Of a stretch of 64,000 nt of DNA, positions 41,560-50,891 are shown one piece after another (the stretch's first letter is position 1; the number at the start of each line of letters is the position of its first letter). The notes below the pieces were generated by a model. That model saw nothing but the letters and a program-made list of their open reading frames with translations, was not told the DNA's origin and searched no databases. Origin of the DNA: Deltaproteobacteria bacterium (lineage in GTDB: Bacteria; Desulfobacterota; Syntrophobacteria; BM002); the NCBI GenBank assembly GCA_022340905.1, contig JAJDNB010000244.1, forward strand, positions 1 to 64,000, given 5' to 3'. Position numbers and translations under genes: made by a program.

Positions 41560-43923
41560 ATGACTAAAAGTAATCCAAAAAAAGATCCTTTAAAGGCTCT
41601 CGGGGTCATTGGTCGACTGGAAGTGGGCCCGGTGCTTCTAAAACCGCGGGGCATGGCAGCTCCCTACCGGGTGACCAAAAACGGTGAAGTTCACGAAAAC
41701 GAACTGATTTACCGGTTCGAAGAAAATGTGTTTGTGCCCGATGAACCTGCCTCCCTCAACCTTGCGAGCATGATGGCTGCACAGGTTGCCCTGAATTACG
41801 GACTCTTTTGCGATGAGCTCGTCTTTCACGGCTGCTTCGACAAACATGACCGGGGGTTCATCGAAGAGATGGCGCAAAATACCGCCCGGGAGATATTTGT
41901 AAAAAAGTTTCTCCAGCCAAATCCCTTTCTACACAGTACTACAACTGATCTTCCCCCGGTCAAACTGGAAAGCTATCTCAGGGCCAAGGTAGTCTTCCCA
42001 GATCAAGAGCAGAGCAAAGATAGAAAAGACACGAAGTGGAAGGAGGGGTGGAAAGGGCAACGGAATCGACACGCTGTTCTTTCCAGCGGCGGCAAAGACA
42101 GTCTTCTCAGCTTCGGCCTTTTGCGGGAGTGCGGCCATGAGGTCCATCCCATTTTTGTCAACGAATCAGGCAGGCATTGGTTCACCGCTCTCAATGCTTA
42201 CCGGTATTTCGCTGCCAATATCAAAAACACCGCGCGGGTTTGGACCAATTCAGACAGGTTGTTCAGCTGGATGCTCAAACATTTACCCTTTGTGCGCCAG
42301 GATTTTTCCAGAATACGCTCCGACCAGTACCCGATTCGACTGTGGACCGTGGCAGTTTTTCTCTTCGGGGCTCTACCCATATTGAGAAAGAGAGGTGTTG
42401 GACGACTGCTCATTGGTGATGAATTCGACACCACCTGCAGATTGTCCCATGGAGGCATACCTCATTATGATGGACTCTACGACCAAAGCCGTTTCTTCGA
42501 CCACGCCCTGACCCGCTACTTCAATCGCAAAGGATGGGCAATCAGTCAGTTTTCCCTTCTCAGGCCCCTTTCAGAGCTGTTGATCCAGAAAATCCTGGTA
42601 GAACGGTATCCCGATCTGCAACGTCTTCAGGTCTCCTGCCACGCCACCCACAAGGAGGGAGAGCGCGTTCATCCCTGTGGCCGCTGTGAAAAATGCAGGC
42701 GTATCGTCTCTATGCTGATGGCTCTAGGGGTAGATCCTTCCCACTGCGGGTATAAACGGAAGCAGGTTGCAACTTGCTTAGAAAGACTTTCTGCCGAAGG
42801 GATTCATCAGGAGAGTCATGGCCTCCAGCATTTGGGCTTCGTGTTGAGGGAAAAGGGTCTCCTGACTGAATCGTCGATAGGTGGGGTTAAACCGCGCCAG
42901 CGTCCTGAAATAATGAAATTACGCTTCGACTCAGAAAAATCGCCTCTAGACGACATCCCCGTAGACTTGCGCGAATCGCTCTACTGGCTCTATTTGGAGC
43001 ATGGTGACGGAGCAGTCAAAAAAAAGGGAAGAGTGTGGATCGACTTTGATCCTCTAGACGATCCAGCTATAAGCAGGCCCTATCCCTTTGAATCTCACGG
43101 TGCGCGAGCACGATCATTGCCCCCTGCGCCGGCCGACTCCGCGAAATCGTATCTGTTGCAAGAGTTGACCTGGCCTGAGGCGGAGAAACGTCTTGAAGAG
43201 GTGGACGTAGCCCTGCTGCCGGTTGGCTCGATCGAACAGCATGGCCCACACTTACCGTTGGACAGTGATGCCTTTGATGCCGAGCACCTTGCCCACAAGG
43301 TGGCGGAATCTTGTTCAGACCCCAAACCTTTGGTTCTCCCCTTGATCCCGTATGGGGTATCCTACCACCACGAAGGTTTTTCAGGCACTATCAGCATCAG
43401 CCCTGACACCCTCTCCCAACTGGTGTACGAAATAGGTATGGGTGCAGCTCGCCAGGGCATAACCAAGCTGCTGATCATCAACGGGCACGGGGGCAACAGC
43501 CCAGCCTTGAATTTCGCCGCCCAGATGATCAATCGGGATGCTCACATTTTCACCTGTGTGGATACGGGTGAAACCAGCGATCCAGACGTCGATGCCCTGG
43601 CTGAGACTCCCAACGACGTCCATGCAGGAGAGATCGAAACCAGCACCACCTTGGCGGTTCGCCCCGATAAGGTAAGGATGGAAAAGGCCCATACTTTTGT
43701 GCCCCAGTTCTCGAGTCAATATTTGAATTTCACCTCCAAGAGAAGGGTCAACTGGTACGCCCACACCGCCAGAATTTCACCTGAAGGTGTCCTCGGCGAT
43801 CCCACCAAAGCAAGTCGTGAAAAAGGCCAACAAATATGGCATCTGATGATCAGAAATCTGGTGGAACTCGTCGAAGATCTCAAAGGTTTAAGTCTCGATG
43901 AAATTTACCAGAGGCGGTATTAA
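41560..43923 (+). CDS. PP-loop ATPase fused to creatininase-family amidohydrolase
   Basis: 787 aa. Residues about 165-420 hold an N-type ATP pyrophosphatase: HAVLSSGGKDSLLSFGLLRE, then LIGDEFDTTCRL and a zinc site RVHPCGRCEKCRR. Residues about 535-780 are a creatininase-type hydrolase: LPVGSIEQHGPHLPLDSDAFD, NGHGGNSPALNFAAQ and HAGEIETST, all metal ligands present. The first 165 residues are unassigned. An ATP-dependent activation module and a metal amidase in one chain is unusual; possibly the protein makes and trims an amide. The ATG at 41560 with GGGA 6 bases upstream is preferred to the TTG at 41524. Confidence 0.88.
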   Translation: MTKSNPKKDPLKALGVIGRLEVGPVLLKPRGMAAPYRVTKNGEVHENELIYRFEENVFVPDEPASLNLASMMAAQVALNYGLFCDELVFHGCFDKHDRGFIEEMAQNTAREIFVKKFLQPNPFLHSTTTDLPPVKLESYLRAKVVFPDQEQSKDRKDTKWKEGWKGQRNRHAVLSSGGKDSLLSFGLLRECGHEVHPIFVNESGRHWFTALNAYRYFAANIKNTARVWTNSDRLFSWMLKHLPFVRQDFSRIRSDQYPIRLWTVAVFLFGALPILRKRGVGRLLIGDEFDTTCRLSHGGIPHYDGLYDQSRFFDHALTRYFNRKGWAISQFSLLRPLSELLIQKILVERYPDLQRLQVSCHATHKEGERVHPCGRCEKCRRIVSMLMALGVDPSHCGYKRKQVATCLERLSAEGIHQESHGLQHLGFVLREKGLLTESSIGGVKPRQRPEIMKLRFDSEKSPLDDIPVDLRESLYWLYLEHGDGAVKKKGRVWIDFDPLDDPAISRPYPFESHGARARSLPPAPADSAKSYLLQELTWPEAEKRLEEVDVALLPVGSIEQHGPHLPLDSDAFDAEHLAHKVAESCSDPKPLVLPLIPYGVSYHHEGFSGTISISPDTLSQLVYEIGMGAARQGITKLLIINGHGGNSPALNFAAQMINRDAHIFTCVDTGETSDPDVDALAETPNDVHAGEIETSTTLAVRPDKVRMEKAHTFVPQFSSQYLNFTSKRRVNWYAHTARISPEGVLGDPTKASREKGQQIWHLMIRNLVELVEDLKGLSLDEIYQRRY

Positions 43924-44120
43924 CCCTTATGTTCCACATCTACACCAGTAAAAACCGCTGCGCTCGCGCAATAGCATGCCATCTGCAGCTCTGCTCGGTT
44001 CGTACAGGACTTCACGTACAGTCAAGTGCGCCGCGTCCTATCCGAGCCTGTGCGCAGCCTCATATAACGCACTCTTGCACGTTTTTCCTCGGCATAGATA
44101 TGCAACACTAGGGTTACATT

Positions 44121-45185
44121 ATGAAAATTACTCAAGTAGAAGGGTGGCCGGTTACCATGAAACTGGCCGAGCCTTACCTCATTGCTTACGAAAAGGTTGA
44201 GGTAGCTACCAACATATTTCTCCGGATTGAGAGCAGTAGCGGCATAATAGGCTACGGCTGCGCTGCGCCGGATGAGTACCTCACCGGCGAGACACCTGAA
44301 AGCGTACTTACAGCCATAGATGATATCGTTACGCCTTCCATCAAAGGATCCGACCCCCTGCGTCCAATTATGCTTCTCGAAAGGATCAAACCCTTGCTGC
44401 AATCACAACCCTCGGTCCTTGCCGGAGTAGACATGGCTCTTTTTGACATCCTGGGAAAGGTGTGCAACCTTCCTCTGTGGCGGCTTCTCGGGGGATTCAG
44501 GGACCGCATTCGAACCAGCATCACCATAGGCATACTTCCGGAAAAGGAAACGGTCGAACGGGCCCGAAAACATGTTGCCCAAGGATTCAGGTGCCTCAAG
44601 CTCAAAGGAGGAATCAACCTTGAATCAGACATCTCCAGGGTTTTACGAGTGAGGGAGGCGGTTGGCCGGGACATCGAATTGCGTTTCGACGCCAATCAAG
44701 GATTTTCGGTGGAAGATTCACTCACCTTTGTAGAAAAAACGCGCAAGGCTCGGTTGGAGTTGTTTGAGCAACCCACCCCTAAAGGACAGCCGGAAATGTT
44801 GCGCCAGGTGAGTAACACCGTGGCCATACCGGTCATGGCCGACGAAAGTCTCACTTCCCTGAGGGATGCATTCCGCATCGCCCGCCGTGGTCTGGCTGAT
44901 ATGGTAAACGTCAAGCTCATGAAAGTCGGCGGCATTTCTGAGGCTTTGCAGATCAATTCCGTGGCTAGAGCGGCAGGTCTCGAAGTCATGGTTGGCTGCA
45001 TGGATGAAGCCGCCTTGGGAATATCTGCCGGGCTCCACTTTGCCCTCGCCCGTCCCAATGTTGTCTACGCCGATCTGGACGGCCATATGGGGCTGCTGGG
45101 AGATCCCTCCGATGGCATGATAATGCTCCAAAATGGCAGCCTTTTCCCCAATAACAGTCCCGGTCTTGGTTTCACTATGGGCTAA
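44121..45185 (+). CDS. dipeptide epimerase (enolase superfamily, DgcA-type)
   Basis: 354 aa. Enolase-superfamily fold with acid/base KxK (LKLKGG near residue 160), metal ligands in LRFDANQG, LFEQPTP and VMADES, the second lysine in NVKLMKVGG, and the Asp-x-Asp specificity motif (YADLDGHMGLL) typical of dipeptide/N-acyl-amino-acid epimerases. Probable reaction: inversion of an L/D-amino acid residue in a dipeptide or N-acetyl amino acid. Preceded by the PP-loop/creatininase gene after a 197-base spacer with no features. Likely works with the DUF1611 protein. Confidence 0.9.
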   Translation: MKITQVEGWPVTMKLAEPYLIAYEKVEVATNIFLRIESSSGIIGYGCAAPDEYLTGETPESVLTAIDDIVTPSIKGSDPLRPIMLLERIKPLLQSQPSVLAGVDMALFDILGKVCNLPLWRLLGGFRDRIRTSITIGILPEKETVERARKHVAQGFRCLKLKGGINLESDISRVLRVREAVGRDIELRFDANQGFSVEDSLTFVEKTRKARLELFEQPTPKGQPEMLRQVSNTVAIPVMADESLTSLRDAFRIARRGLADMVNVKLMKVGGISEALQINSVARAAGLEVMVGCMDEAALGISAGLHFALARPNVVYADLDGHMGLLGDPSDGMIMLQNGSLFPNNSPGLGFTMG

Positions 45186-45245
45186 TCGCCAGAGCGTACG
45201 CGTTTTTTCTCGGTCAGAGAATCTGTTGGCATAAGGAGAACTCCC

Positions 45246-46142
45246 ATGGAGATAAAACTTCAGGCCAAGGATCTTCACCTCGACATAATCGCCAAGTCCT
45301 GGAAAGATGTCCTCTACAATCTTTTTCTTATCTCTGCTGGAAGTCTCATTTTCGTCCTGGGGATGAACTCCGTTTTGATTCCCAGTAAACTCCTGAGTGC
45401 GGGAGTTGCCGGTATTGCCCTCATTGTTCACTATCTTTTTCCCAGGTTGAACGTAGGGCTTGCCTATTTCTTGCTGAATATACCTTTGATGCTCCTAGGA
45501 TTTTTCTCTATCAGTCGCAGATTTCTCCTCTATACCCTCTACGGCATGGGCTTTTTTTCCCTGACCGCCGCTTTTGTCAGACCACCTGCTGTCGCCATCG
45601 GTGATCCTATCCTCGCCGCATTGCTTGCCGGTATTATCTGCGGAGCAGGAGTTGGAGTTATTTTGCGCTCCATAGGCTCAACCGGGGGTATTGACATTTT
45701 GGCAGTCTGTGTAAACCAGAAATTCGGCTTCCGTCCTGGCTCGGTTGGTTTCGTTTTCAACTCTATGGTGTTATTGGTCGGTGGATATGCATTTGGACTG
45801 GAAATAGCTCTCTACACCCTTATCTATGTGTTCACCAGCAGCCGGGTGCTCGATGCTGTCCTCACCGGATTCAACCAGCGTATGGCAACCCTGGTTATCT
45901 CGGAAAAAACAGACGAGATGGCCAGAGAAATTTTCACTAAGGTAAATCGCGGTGTCACTTTTCTCAAAGGTAAAGGGGCCTACACCGGGAAAGAAAGGGA
46001 CGTGCTCTTTACCGTGACCACCCTCACAGAACTCCCGAAGTTAAAGGATGTTATATTTGGCATTGACCCTTCGGCTTTCGTGGTAGTCAATAACACCCTT
46101 GAAGTCCTCGGGAAGAGGCATGGATCAAGGAAGGTTTATTGA
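45246..46142 (+). CDS. YitT family membrane protein
   Basis: 298 aa. Five or six membrane segments (residues about 25-175) containing the DUF161 motifs (SAGSLIFVLGMNSVLIPSKL, GSTGGIDILAV, FGLEIALYTLIYVF), followed by a soluble DUF2179 domain (MAREIFTKVNRGVTFLKGKG to GIDPSAFVVV). Family function is not settled; a transporter or sensor of the cytoplasmic membrane is likely. AAGGAG lies 7 bases before the ATG. Located 60 bases after the epimerase gene, so it may belong to the same transcript. Confidence 0.92.
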   Translation: MEIKLQAKDLHLDIIAKSWKDVLYNLFLISAGSLIFVLGMNSVLIPSKLLSAGVAGIALIVHYLFPRLNVGLAYFLLNIPLMLLGFFSISRRFLLYTLYGMGFFSLTAAFVRPPAVAIGDPILAALLAGIICGAGVGVILRSIGSTGGIDILAVCVNQKFGFRPGSVGFVFNSMVLLVGGYAFGLEIALYTLIYVFTSSRVLDAVLTGFNQRMATLVISEKTDEMAREIFTKVNRGVTFLKGKGAYTGKERDVLFTVTTLTELPKLKDVIFGIDPSAFVVVNNTLEVLGKRHGSRKVY

Positions 46143-46235
46143 CATTTATCCTTTTAGAATAAAACCTTCTAGCCCGGGAATTTGACCTGTTAGAGCACAG
46201 CTGTTATGCTTTGTTGTGTCCAGCGAGGTTGTGTC

Positions 46236-47234
46236 ATGTCTCCCACCAGATCCCGGCAGGAGCGTCTTCGAGAGCTTCTCAAGATTTTTAACACCAAGGA
46301 CAAGGTCCTCATAACCATCTGTGCCGATCCGGATTCTCTGGCCTCGGCCATGGCTTTTAAGCGTCTTCTCTGGCGTAAGGTCAAAACGGTCACAATTACC
46401 CATTTCAACGAAATCAAGCGCTTTGACAATCTTACGATGGTAAGACTCTTGAAAATCCCCCTAGTGGAACCCCAAAGATTGAGAGTTTCTGACTTCACCA
46501 AAAAGGTCCTCGTAGATGGTCAGCCCAACCACAGTGAGTCGTTTGCTGCCCTCAGCTATAACGTGGTCATCGATCACCATCCCATATCACAGCAATTGCA
46601 AGCCTCTTTTTTAGACATTCGTCCCCACTATGGTGCCACGGCAACCATCATGACCGAGTATCTCCGGACTGCGAAATTACGCCCTTCCAAGAGTCTTGCC
46701 ACTGCCCTTCTATTTGCCATACGGGTTGACACCGGAAACTTTGAGTCGGGTGTAACAGAAGAGGATATCAAGGCCTTCCGTTATCTTTTCCCCCTTACTG
46801 ACATGAATCTCCTGCGCAAGATCGAGATGGCCGACATGCGGACAGAGGATCTCAAATATTTTAGCCGTGCTCTCCAAAGCAAAGAGATCATCGGGGAAAA
46901 AATCTTTTGTCACCTTGGCCAAGTCGAGTCACCAGACAATCTTGTACTGGTAGCCGATTTTTTCATGAGGCTCCACGAGATTGCCTGGGTCGTAGTTTCC
47001 GGTGTCTACCGGAAAACTCTGGTGGTAGTTATACGAAACGATGGCTTCCGCAAAGATGCTGGAACCTGGGCGAGCAGTGCATTCGGTCGTCTCGGCAGTG
47101 CCGGTGGTCGTCGGTCCAAAGCCCGGGCGGAGATTCCTCTACCCGATCTTCAGGAGCATCTCGAAAAAGAGGATCCTACCAATTTAGGCCGCTTTGTCAT
47201 CCGCCAGTTCAAAAAAGGTGGCGGCAGCCGCTAA
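46236..47234 (+). CDS. DHH-family phosphoesterase (NrnA-like, altered first motif)
   Basis: 332 aa. VVIDHHPIS is the DHH motif; later AIRVDTGNF carries the conserved Asp, and a DHHA1-type C-terminal half follows (ASSAFGRLGSAGGRRSKARAEIP). The first metal motif, normally HxNPDGDAxGS, reads CADPDSLASAMA and lacks the His and one Asp. Members degrade nanoRNA or cyclic dinucleotide products such as pApA, or 3'-phosphoadenosine phosphate. GAGG lies 7 bases before the ATG at 46236; the ATG at 46206 is an alternative. Confidence 0.8.
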   Translation: MSPTRSRQERLRELLKIFNTKDKVLITICADPDSLASAMAFKRLLWRKVKTVTITHFNEIKRFDNLTMVRLLKIPLVEPQRLRVSDFTKKVLVDGQPNHSESFAALSYNVVIDHHPISQQLQASFLDIRPHYGATATIMTEYLRTAKLRPSKSLATALLFAIRVDTGNFESGVTEEDIKAFRYLFPLTDMNLLRKIEMADMRTEDLKYFSRALQSKEIIGEKIFCHLGQVESPDNLVLVADFFMRLHEIAWVVVSGVYRKTLVVVIRNDGFRKDAGTWASSAFGRLGSAGGRRSKARAEIPLPDLQEHLEKEDPTNLGRFVIRQFKKGGGSR

Positions 47235-47329
47235 TCTGATAATCTATTTGTGCCATCTTAACTATGTTCGAGTAATGGAGTGCAGTAGCATTGGAAAACA
47301 TGAAATCGCAAGCACCAAATGCCGGAGGC

Positions 47330-47403
47330 TCAGGTGTCAGGTTTCGGGTGTCAGGTGTCAGGGAAAAGATAAATAGTGGCTGAATCGTGAACACTGACAC
47401 CTA
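47330..47403. repeat. degenerate dispersed repeat, family A, copy 4
   Basis: CTCAGGTGTCAGGTTTCGGG, TGTCAGGTGTCAGGG and GTGAACACTGACACCTATG. Intergenic, upstream of the acyl-CoA synthetase/GNAT gene. Confidence 0.75.
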
Positions 47404-47456
47404 TGTAATTGTCATTGGTTATATTCCCAGTAAGCCCAAGCGCACTAGGAGCACAT

Positions 47457-50141
47457 ATGGGTATTTACAATCTGGACAAAATCTTCAAGCCTGAATCCAT
47501 AGCGGTCGTTGGTGCCAGCAAGAAAGAGGGCAGCATTGGCAGCGTGCTGGTGGAAAATCTTATCCAGGGTGGTTTCCAGGGCAAAGTCTTTCCCGTAAAC
47601 CCAAAGTATTCAGACATCCACGGCCTCAAAGCATATTCCTCCATTGCGGACACGGACACACAGGTTGACCTCGCTATCATTGCAACCCCCATTGCCACGG
47701 TTCCTGAGATCGTCAAAGATTGTGTTGCTAAAAATGCTGGTGGGGCAATCATTATTTCCGCTGGCGGTAAAGAAGTTGGACCCCAGGGCGAGGATATCGA
47801 GAAAAAGATAGAGTGGGAAGCTTGGAAAGGGGGTCTCAGAATAATTGGGCCCAACTGCCTCGGAATCATCTCCCCCCACAGGAATCTTAATGCCAGCTTC
47901 GCTTCCATGATGCCCGAAAAAGGAAAACTTGCATTTATTTCTCAAAGCGGAGCAATCTGTAGTGCAATTCTTGACCTTTCTCCCAAAGAAAATATCGGTT
48001 TTAGCTATTTTGTTAGCATAGGATCAATGGTGGACGTTGACTTTGGCGATTTGATCGATTACCTGGCAACGGATCCACAGGTAAGCAGCATCTTGCTCTA
48101 CATCGAGAGTTTGTCCAATTTCAGAAAGTTTATGAGTGCTGCTCGCGCCGCATCCCGCTTAAAACCAATTGTAGTTCTCAAATCAGGAAGGAGCCCTGCT
48201 GGAACCAGGGCGGCTGCCTCACACACTGGCGCCATGGCTGGAGAAGACATCGTCTACGACGCAGCGTTCAAAAGAGCAGGCATCGTGCGAGTAAACACCA
48301 TTGGAGAGCTTTTCGACTGTGCCGAACTCATGGCCAAGCAACCCCACCCTTCAGGGCACCGTTTGGCCATTGTTACCAATGCTGGAGGACCTGGGGTCAT
48401 GGCAGCTGATGCCCTTTCTTACTATGGTCTGGAGCCAGCATCCTTGCAAGACGACACCATTGAGAAGCTGAACGCTGTCTTGCCTGCTCAGTGGAGTCAC
48501 GCAAACCCCATAGACATCCTAGGAGATGCGTCTCCTGAGAGATATACTGAGGCAGTCAAGATCTGCATTGAGGCCCGGGAATTGGATGGGGTTCTGGCAG
48601 TGCTGACCCCACAAGCTATGACTGACCCTACGGCTGTGGCCAACGGGCTTGCCCGGATCTCTAAGAGCAGACGGTACCCCCTTTTTGCAGCCTGGATGGG
48701 AGGAACAGAGGTGGAAAAGGGAACGGAGATCTTAAACCGAGCGGAAATTCCCACCTATGGTACTCCCGAACAGGCCATCCGAGCATTTATTTACATGCAT
48801 GAATATTCCCGCAACCTCGAGAGCCTTCAAGAGATTCCACCAAAGCTTACCAAGACCTTGAAATTTGATCGGAACCGCGCCCAAAACATCATCCACCAGG
48901 GGTCTGAGGGAGAGGAGTCAACCCTGACAGAACTCCAGTCAAAAGAGGTACTGGCAGCTTATGGTCTCCCGGTAAACCGCACTGAAGTTGCAACATCGGC
49001 CGAAGAGGCTGTCCAGCTTGGTCGGGAAATGGGCTATCCGCTCGCAATGAAAATCCTTTCTCCCGAGATTGTCCATAAGACAGAAGCCAATGGCATCAAG
49101 CTTGACCTTCGTACTGAAACCGAGGTTGCCGAGGCATTCCGAGCAGTGACCGAAAAGGCCAGGGATCACAACCCGGAAGCGAATATTTTGGGCGTTACCC
49201 TGCAGCCTATGGTCACGCAGGTTGATTACGAGATTCTTTTGGGAGCAAAAAAGGATCAGAACTTTGGCCCTGTGATCCTTTTTGGCATGGGTGGCATTTT
49301 TACCGAAATTGTAAAAGACCGAACCATAGGCCTACCCCCTCTCAATGTTTGCCTGGCGCGACGGCTTATGGAGGAAACTAGAGTCTATACTTTGCTCAAG
49401 GGATATCGCAATCGTACTCCGGCGAACATGGAACTCCTGGAGGAGATGATTCTGCGTCTCTCCCAATTGGTAATTGATTTTCCTGAAATCCTGGAGCTAG
49501 ACATGAACCCCGTTGTTGTGACGAACGGAAAGCCCGTTGCTGTGGATGCGCGAATGTTACTCGAGCCCGCAGTCCGCCCCTCCCCTCTCCATCTGGTAAT
49601 CAGTCCATACCCGGAACAGTACGAGTCTCACGAAGTCACCTCGGCTGGGGTTGCTGTATTTATCCGCCCAATCAAACCAGAAGACGCACCCCTTCTGACA
49701 GAACTATTTGACACTCTATCTCCAACCACCATTTACTACCGGTTTTTCGGTCCCCTTAAGGGACTGCCCCACTCCATGCTCGTGCGTTTCACTCAGGTGG
49801 ACTACGACCGGGAGATAGATATGGTAGCCCTGGAAAAAACTAATGATGCCAGAGAGCGGATGCTGGGAACGGCTCGAGTGATGTCAGATCCTGACGGAAA
49901 AAGGGCGGAGTTTGCCATTCTCATAGGAGATCCGTGGCAAGGTAAAGGAGTGGGAGCCAAACTCCTGGAAAGATGCCTTGCCATCGCCAAGGAACGGGGC
50001 ATCGAAACCGTCTGGGGCATTGTTTTGCATGAGAACACCGGCATGCAGGCATTGGCTCGCAAACTTGGCTTCAAGGTGTCTAGATCTGACGAACCGGGTG
50101 AATTGGAATTGACCATTGATCTGAAATCAGTCGAGTTCTAG
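47457..50141 (+). CDS. ADP-forming acyl-CoA synthetase fused to GNAT (Pat/YfiQ-like)
   Basis: 894 aa. Order: CoA-binding domain (SIAVVGASKKEGSIG), succinyl-CoA-ligase-like parts (FISQSGAICSAILD; AASHTGAMAGEDIVY with the phospho-His of the ADP-forming family), ATP-grasp (QSKEVLAAYGLPVNRTEV to VTLQPMVTQVDYEILLGAKKD), and a C-terminal GNAT domain (VFIRPIKPEDAPLLTELF, GDPWQGKGVGAKLLERCL). The layout is that of protein lysine acetyltransferase Pat; the retained His suggests the synthetase half could still be active. The ATG at 47457 has AGGAG 6 bases upstream. Confidence 0.92.
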   Translation: MGIYNLDKIFKPESIAVVGASKKEGSIGSVLVENLIQGGFQGKVFPVNPKYSDIHGLKAYSSIADTDTQVDLAIIATPIATVPEIVKDCVAKNAGGAIIISAGGKEVGPQGEDIEKKIEWEAWKGGLRIIGPNCLGIISPHRNLNASFASMMPEKGKLAFISQSGAICSAILDLSPKENIGFSYFVSIGSMVDVDFGDLIDYLATDPQVSSILLYIESLSNFRKFMSAARAASRLKPIVVLKSGRSPAGTRAAASHTGAMAGEDIVYDAAFKRAGIVRVNTIGELFDCAELMAKQPHPSGHRLAIVTNAGGPGVMAADALSYYGLEPASLQDDTIEKLNAVLPAQWSHANPIDILGDASPERYTEAVKICIEARELDGVLAVLTPQAMTDPTAVANGLARISKSRRYPLFAAWMGGTEVEKGTEILNRAEIPTYGTPEQAIRAFIYMHEYSRNLESLQEIPPKLTKTLKFDRNRAQNIIHQGSEGEESTLTELQSKEVLAAYGLPVNRTEVATSAEEAVQLGREMGYPLAMKILSPEIVHKTEANGIKLDLRTETEVAEAFRAVTEKARDHNPEANILGVTLQPMVTQVDYEILLGAKKDQNFGPVILFGMGGIFTEIVKDRTIGLPPLNVCLARRLMEETRVYTLLKGYRNRTPANMELLEEMILRLSQLVIDFPEILELDMNPVVVTNGKPVAVDARMLLEPAVRPSPLHLVISPYPEQYESHEVTSAGVAVFIRPIKPEDAPLLTELFDTLSPTTIYYRFFGPLKGLPHSMLVRFTQVDYDREIDMVALEKTNDARERMLGTARVMSDPDGKRAEFAILIGDPWQGKGVGAKLLERCLAIAKERGIETVWGIVLHENTGMQALARKLGFKVSRSDEPGELELTIDLKSVEF

Positions 50142-50156
50142 AACCATAGGATTCCA

Positions 50157-50683
50157 ATGGATACCCTGCGGATGATAGCCAACATAAGACTCCAGGACGT
50201 ACTGGACATACTTTTTCTCACCATCGTTGCCTACTACCTTTATGTGTGGTTTCGCGGAACAAAGGCGTTTAAGGCCCTGGCTGGCCTGTTGGCCCTGGCG
50301 ATCATCTACACTGCGGCCAGAGCTTGGGGTCTTTTCCTCACCACCTGGATGTTTGAGATCCTCTGGCAGGCCAGCAGGACTTTGAGGCCACCATTCAGGT
50401 GCCGGTGGAGTTCAAAAATCTGCCCGAGCGCATGGAAATTGTCGAACCCACAAAGCCGAGTGTTAAGATCACGGTCCGAGGGTTGCGAAAAGACGCCAGT
50501 ACACTGAACGCCAGGAACGTTCAAGTGGAACTCGATGTTTCTTCGGCTCAATTCGGCCGTAAGACCTATCGTATCTCGGCGAATGAAGCTGTCTTGCCAG
50601 GTGAAAGAATAGATGTGGTGAGAATCGAACCCACTGAATTTGTTCTTGAGTTCAAACAAAGGGAGCAAGAGACCGCTAAATAA
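50157..50683 (+). pseudogene. remnant: cdaA membrane segment joined out of frame to a ybbR segment
   Basis: The first frame (from ATG 50157) encodes a typical CdaA N-terminus, RLQDVLDILFLTIVAYYLYV to TTWMFEILWQ, three membrane helices. The catalytic DAC domain that should follow is missing. After base ~50370 the sequence continues in another frame as a YbbR domain (QDFEATIQVPVEFKNL ... RISANEAVLPGERIDVV, ending 50683). An out-of-frame deletion of the DAC region and most of ybbR explains this. A complete fused diadenylate cyclase-YbbR gene follows 208 bases downstream. The pair would have been cdaA and ybbR (cdaR). Confidence 0.75.
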
Positions 50684-50891
50684 TCAAGAATCCTCCAGGA
50701 GGTTTTCCGGCACCTCTTTAGGGGGACTTCTCCCAAGAATACTTTTGCGGAGGTATGTGGATAGAAACTGTTGACAAAATTGAGGATAAGGATCAAAATT
50801 GCCGGCACTCTTTGAATGAATATCTTCGCAGGAGGTTTCATTTCCTCCTCACCACTTTACTCTCCACGGGTCTTGAGGGAGGACTTCTCTG

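Noticed and set aside
15028-47403. Family A repeats as a CRISPR array or attachment sites
   Set aside because: Copies are scattered, degenerate and not regularly spaced; no cas or integrase genes.
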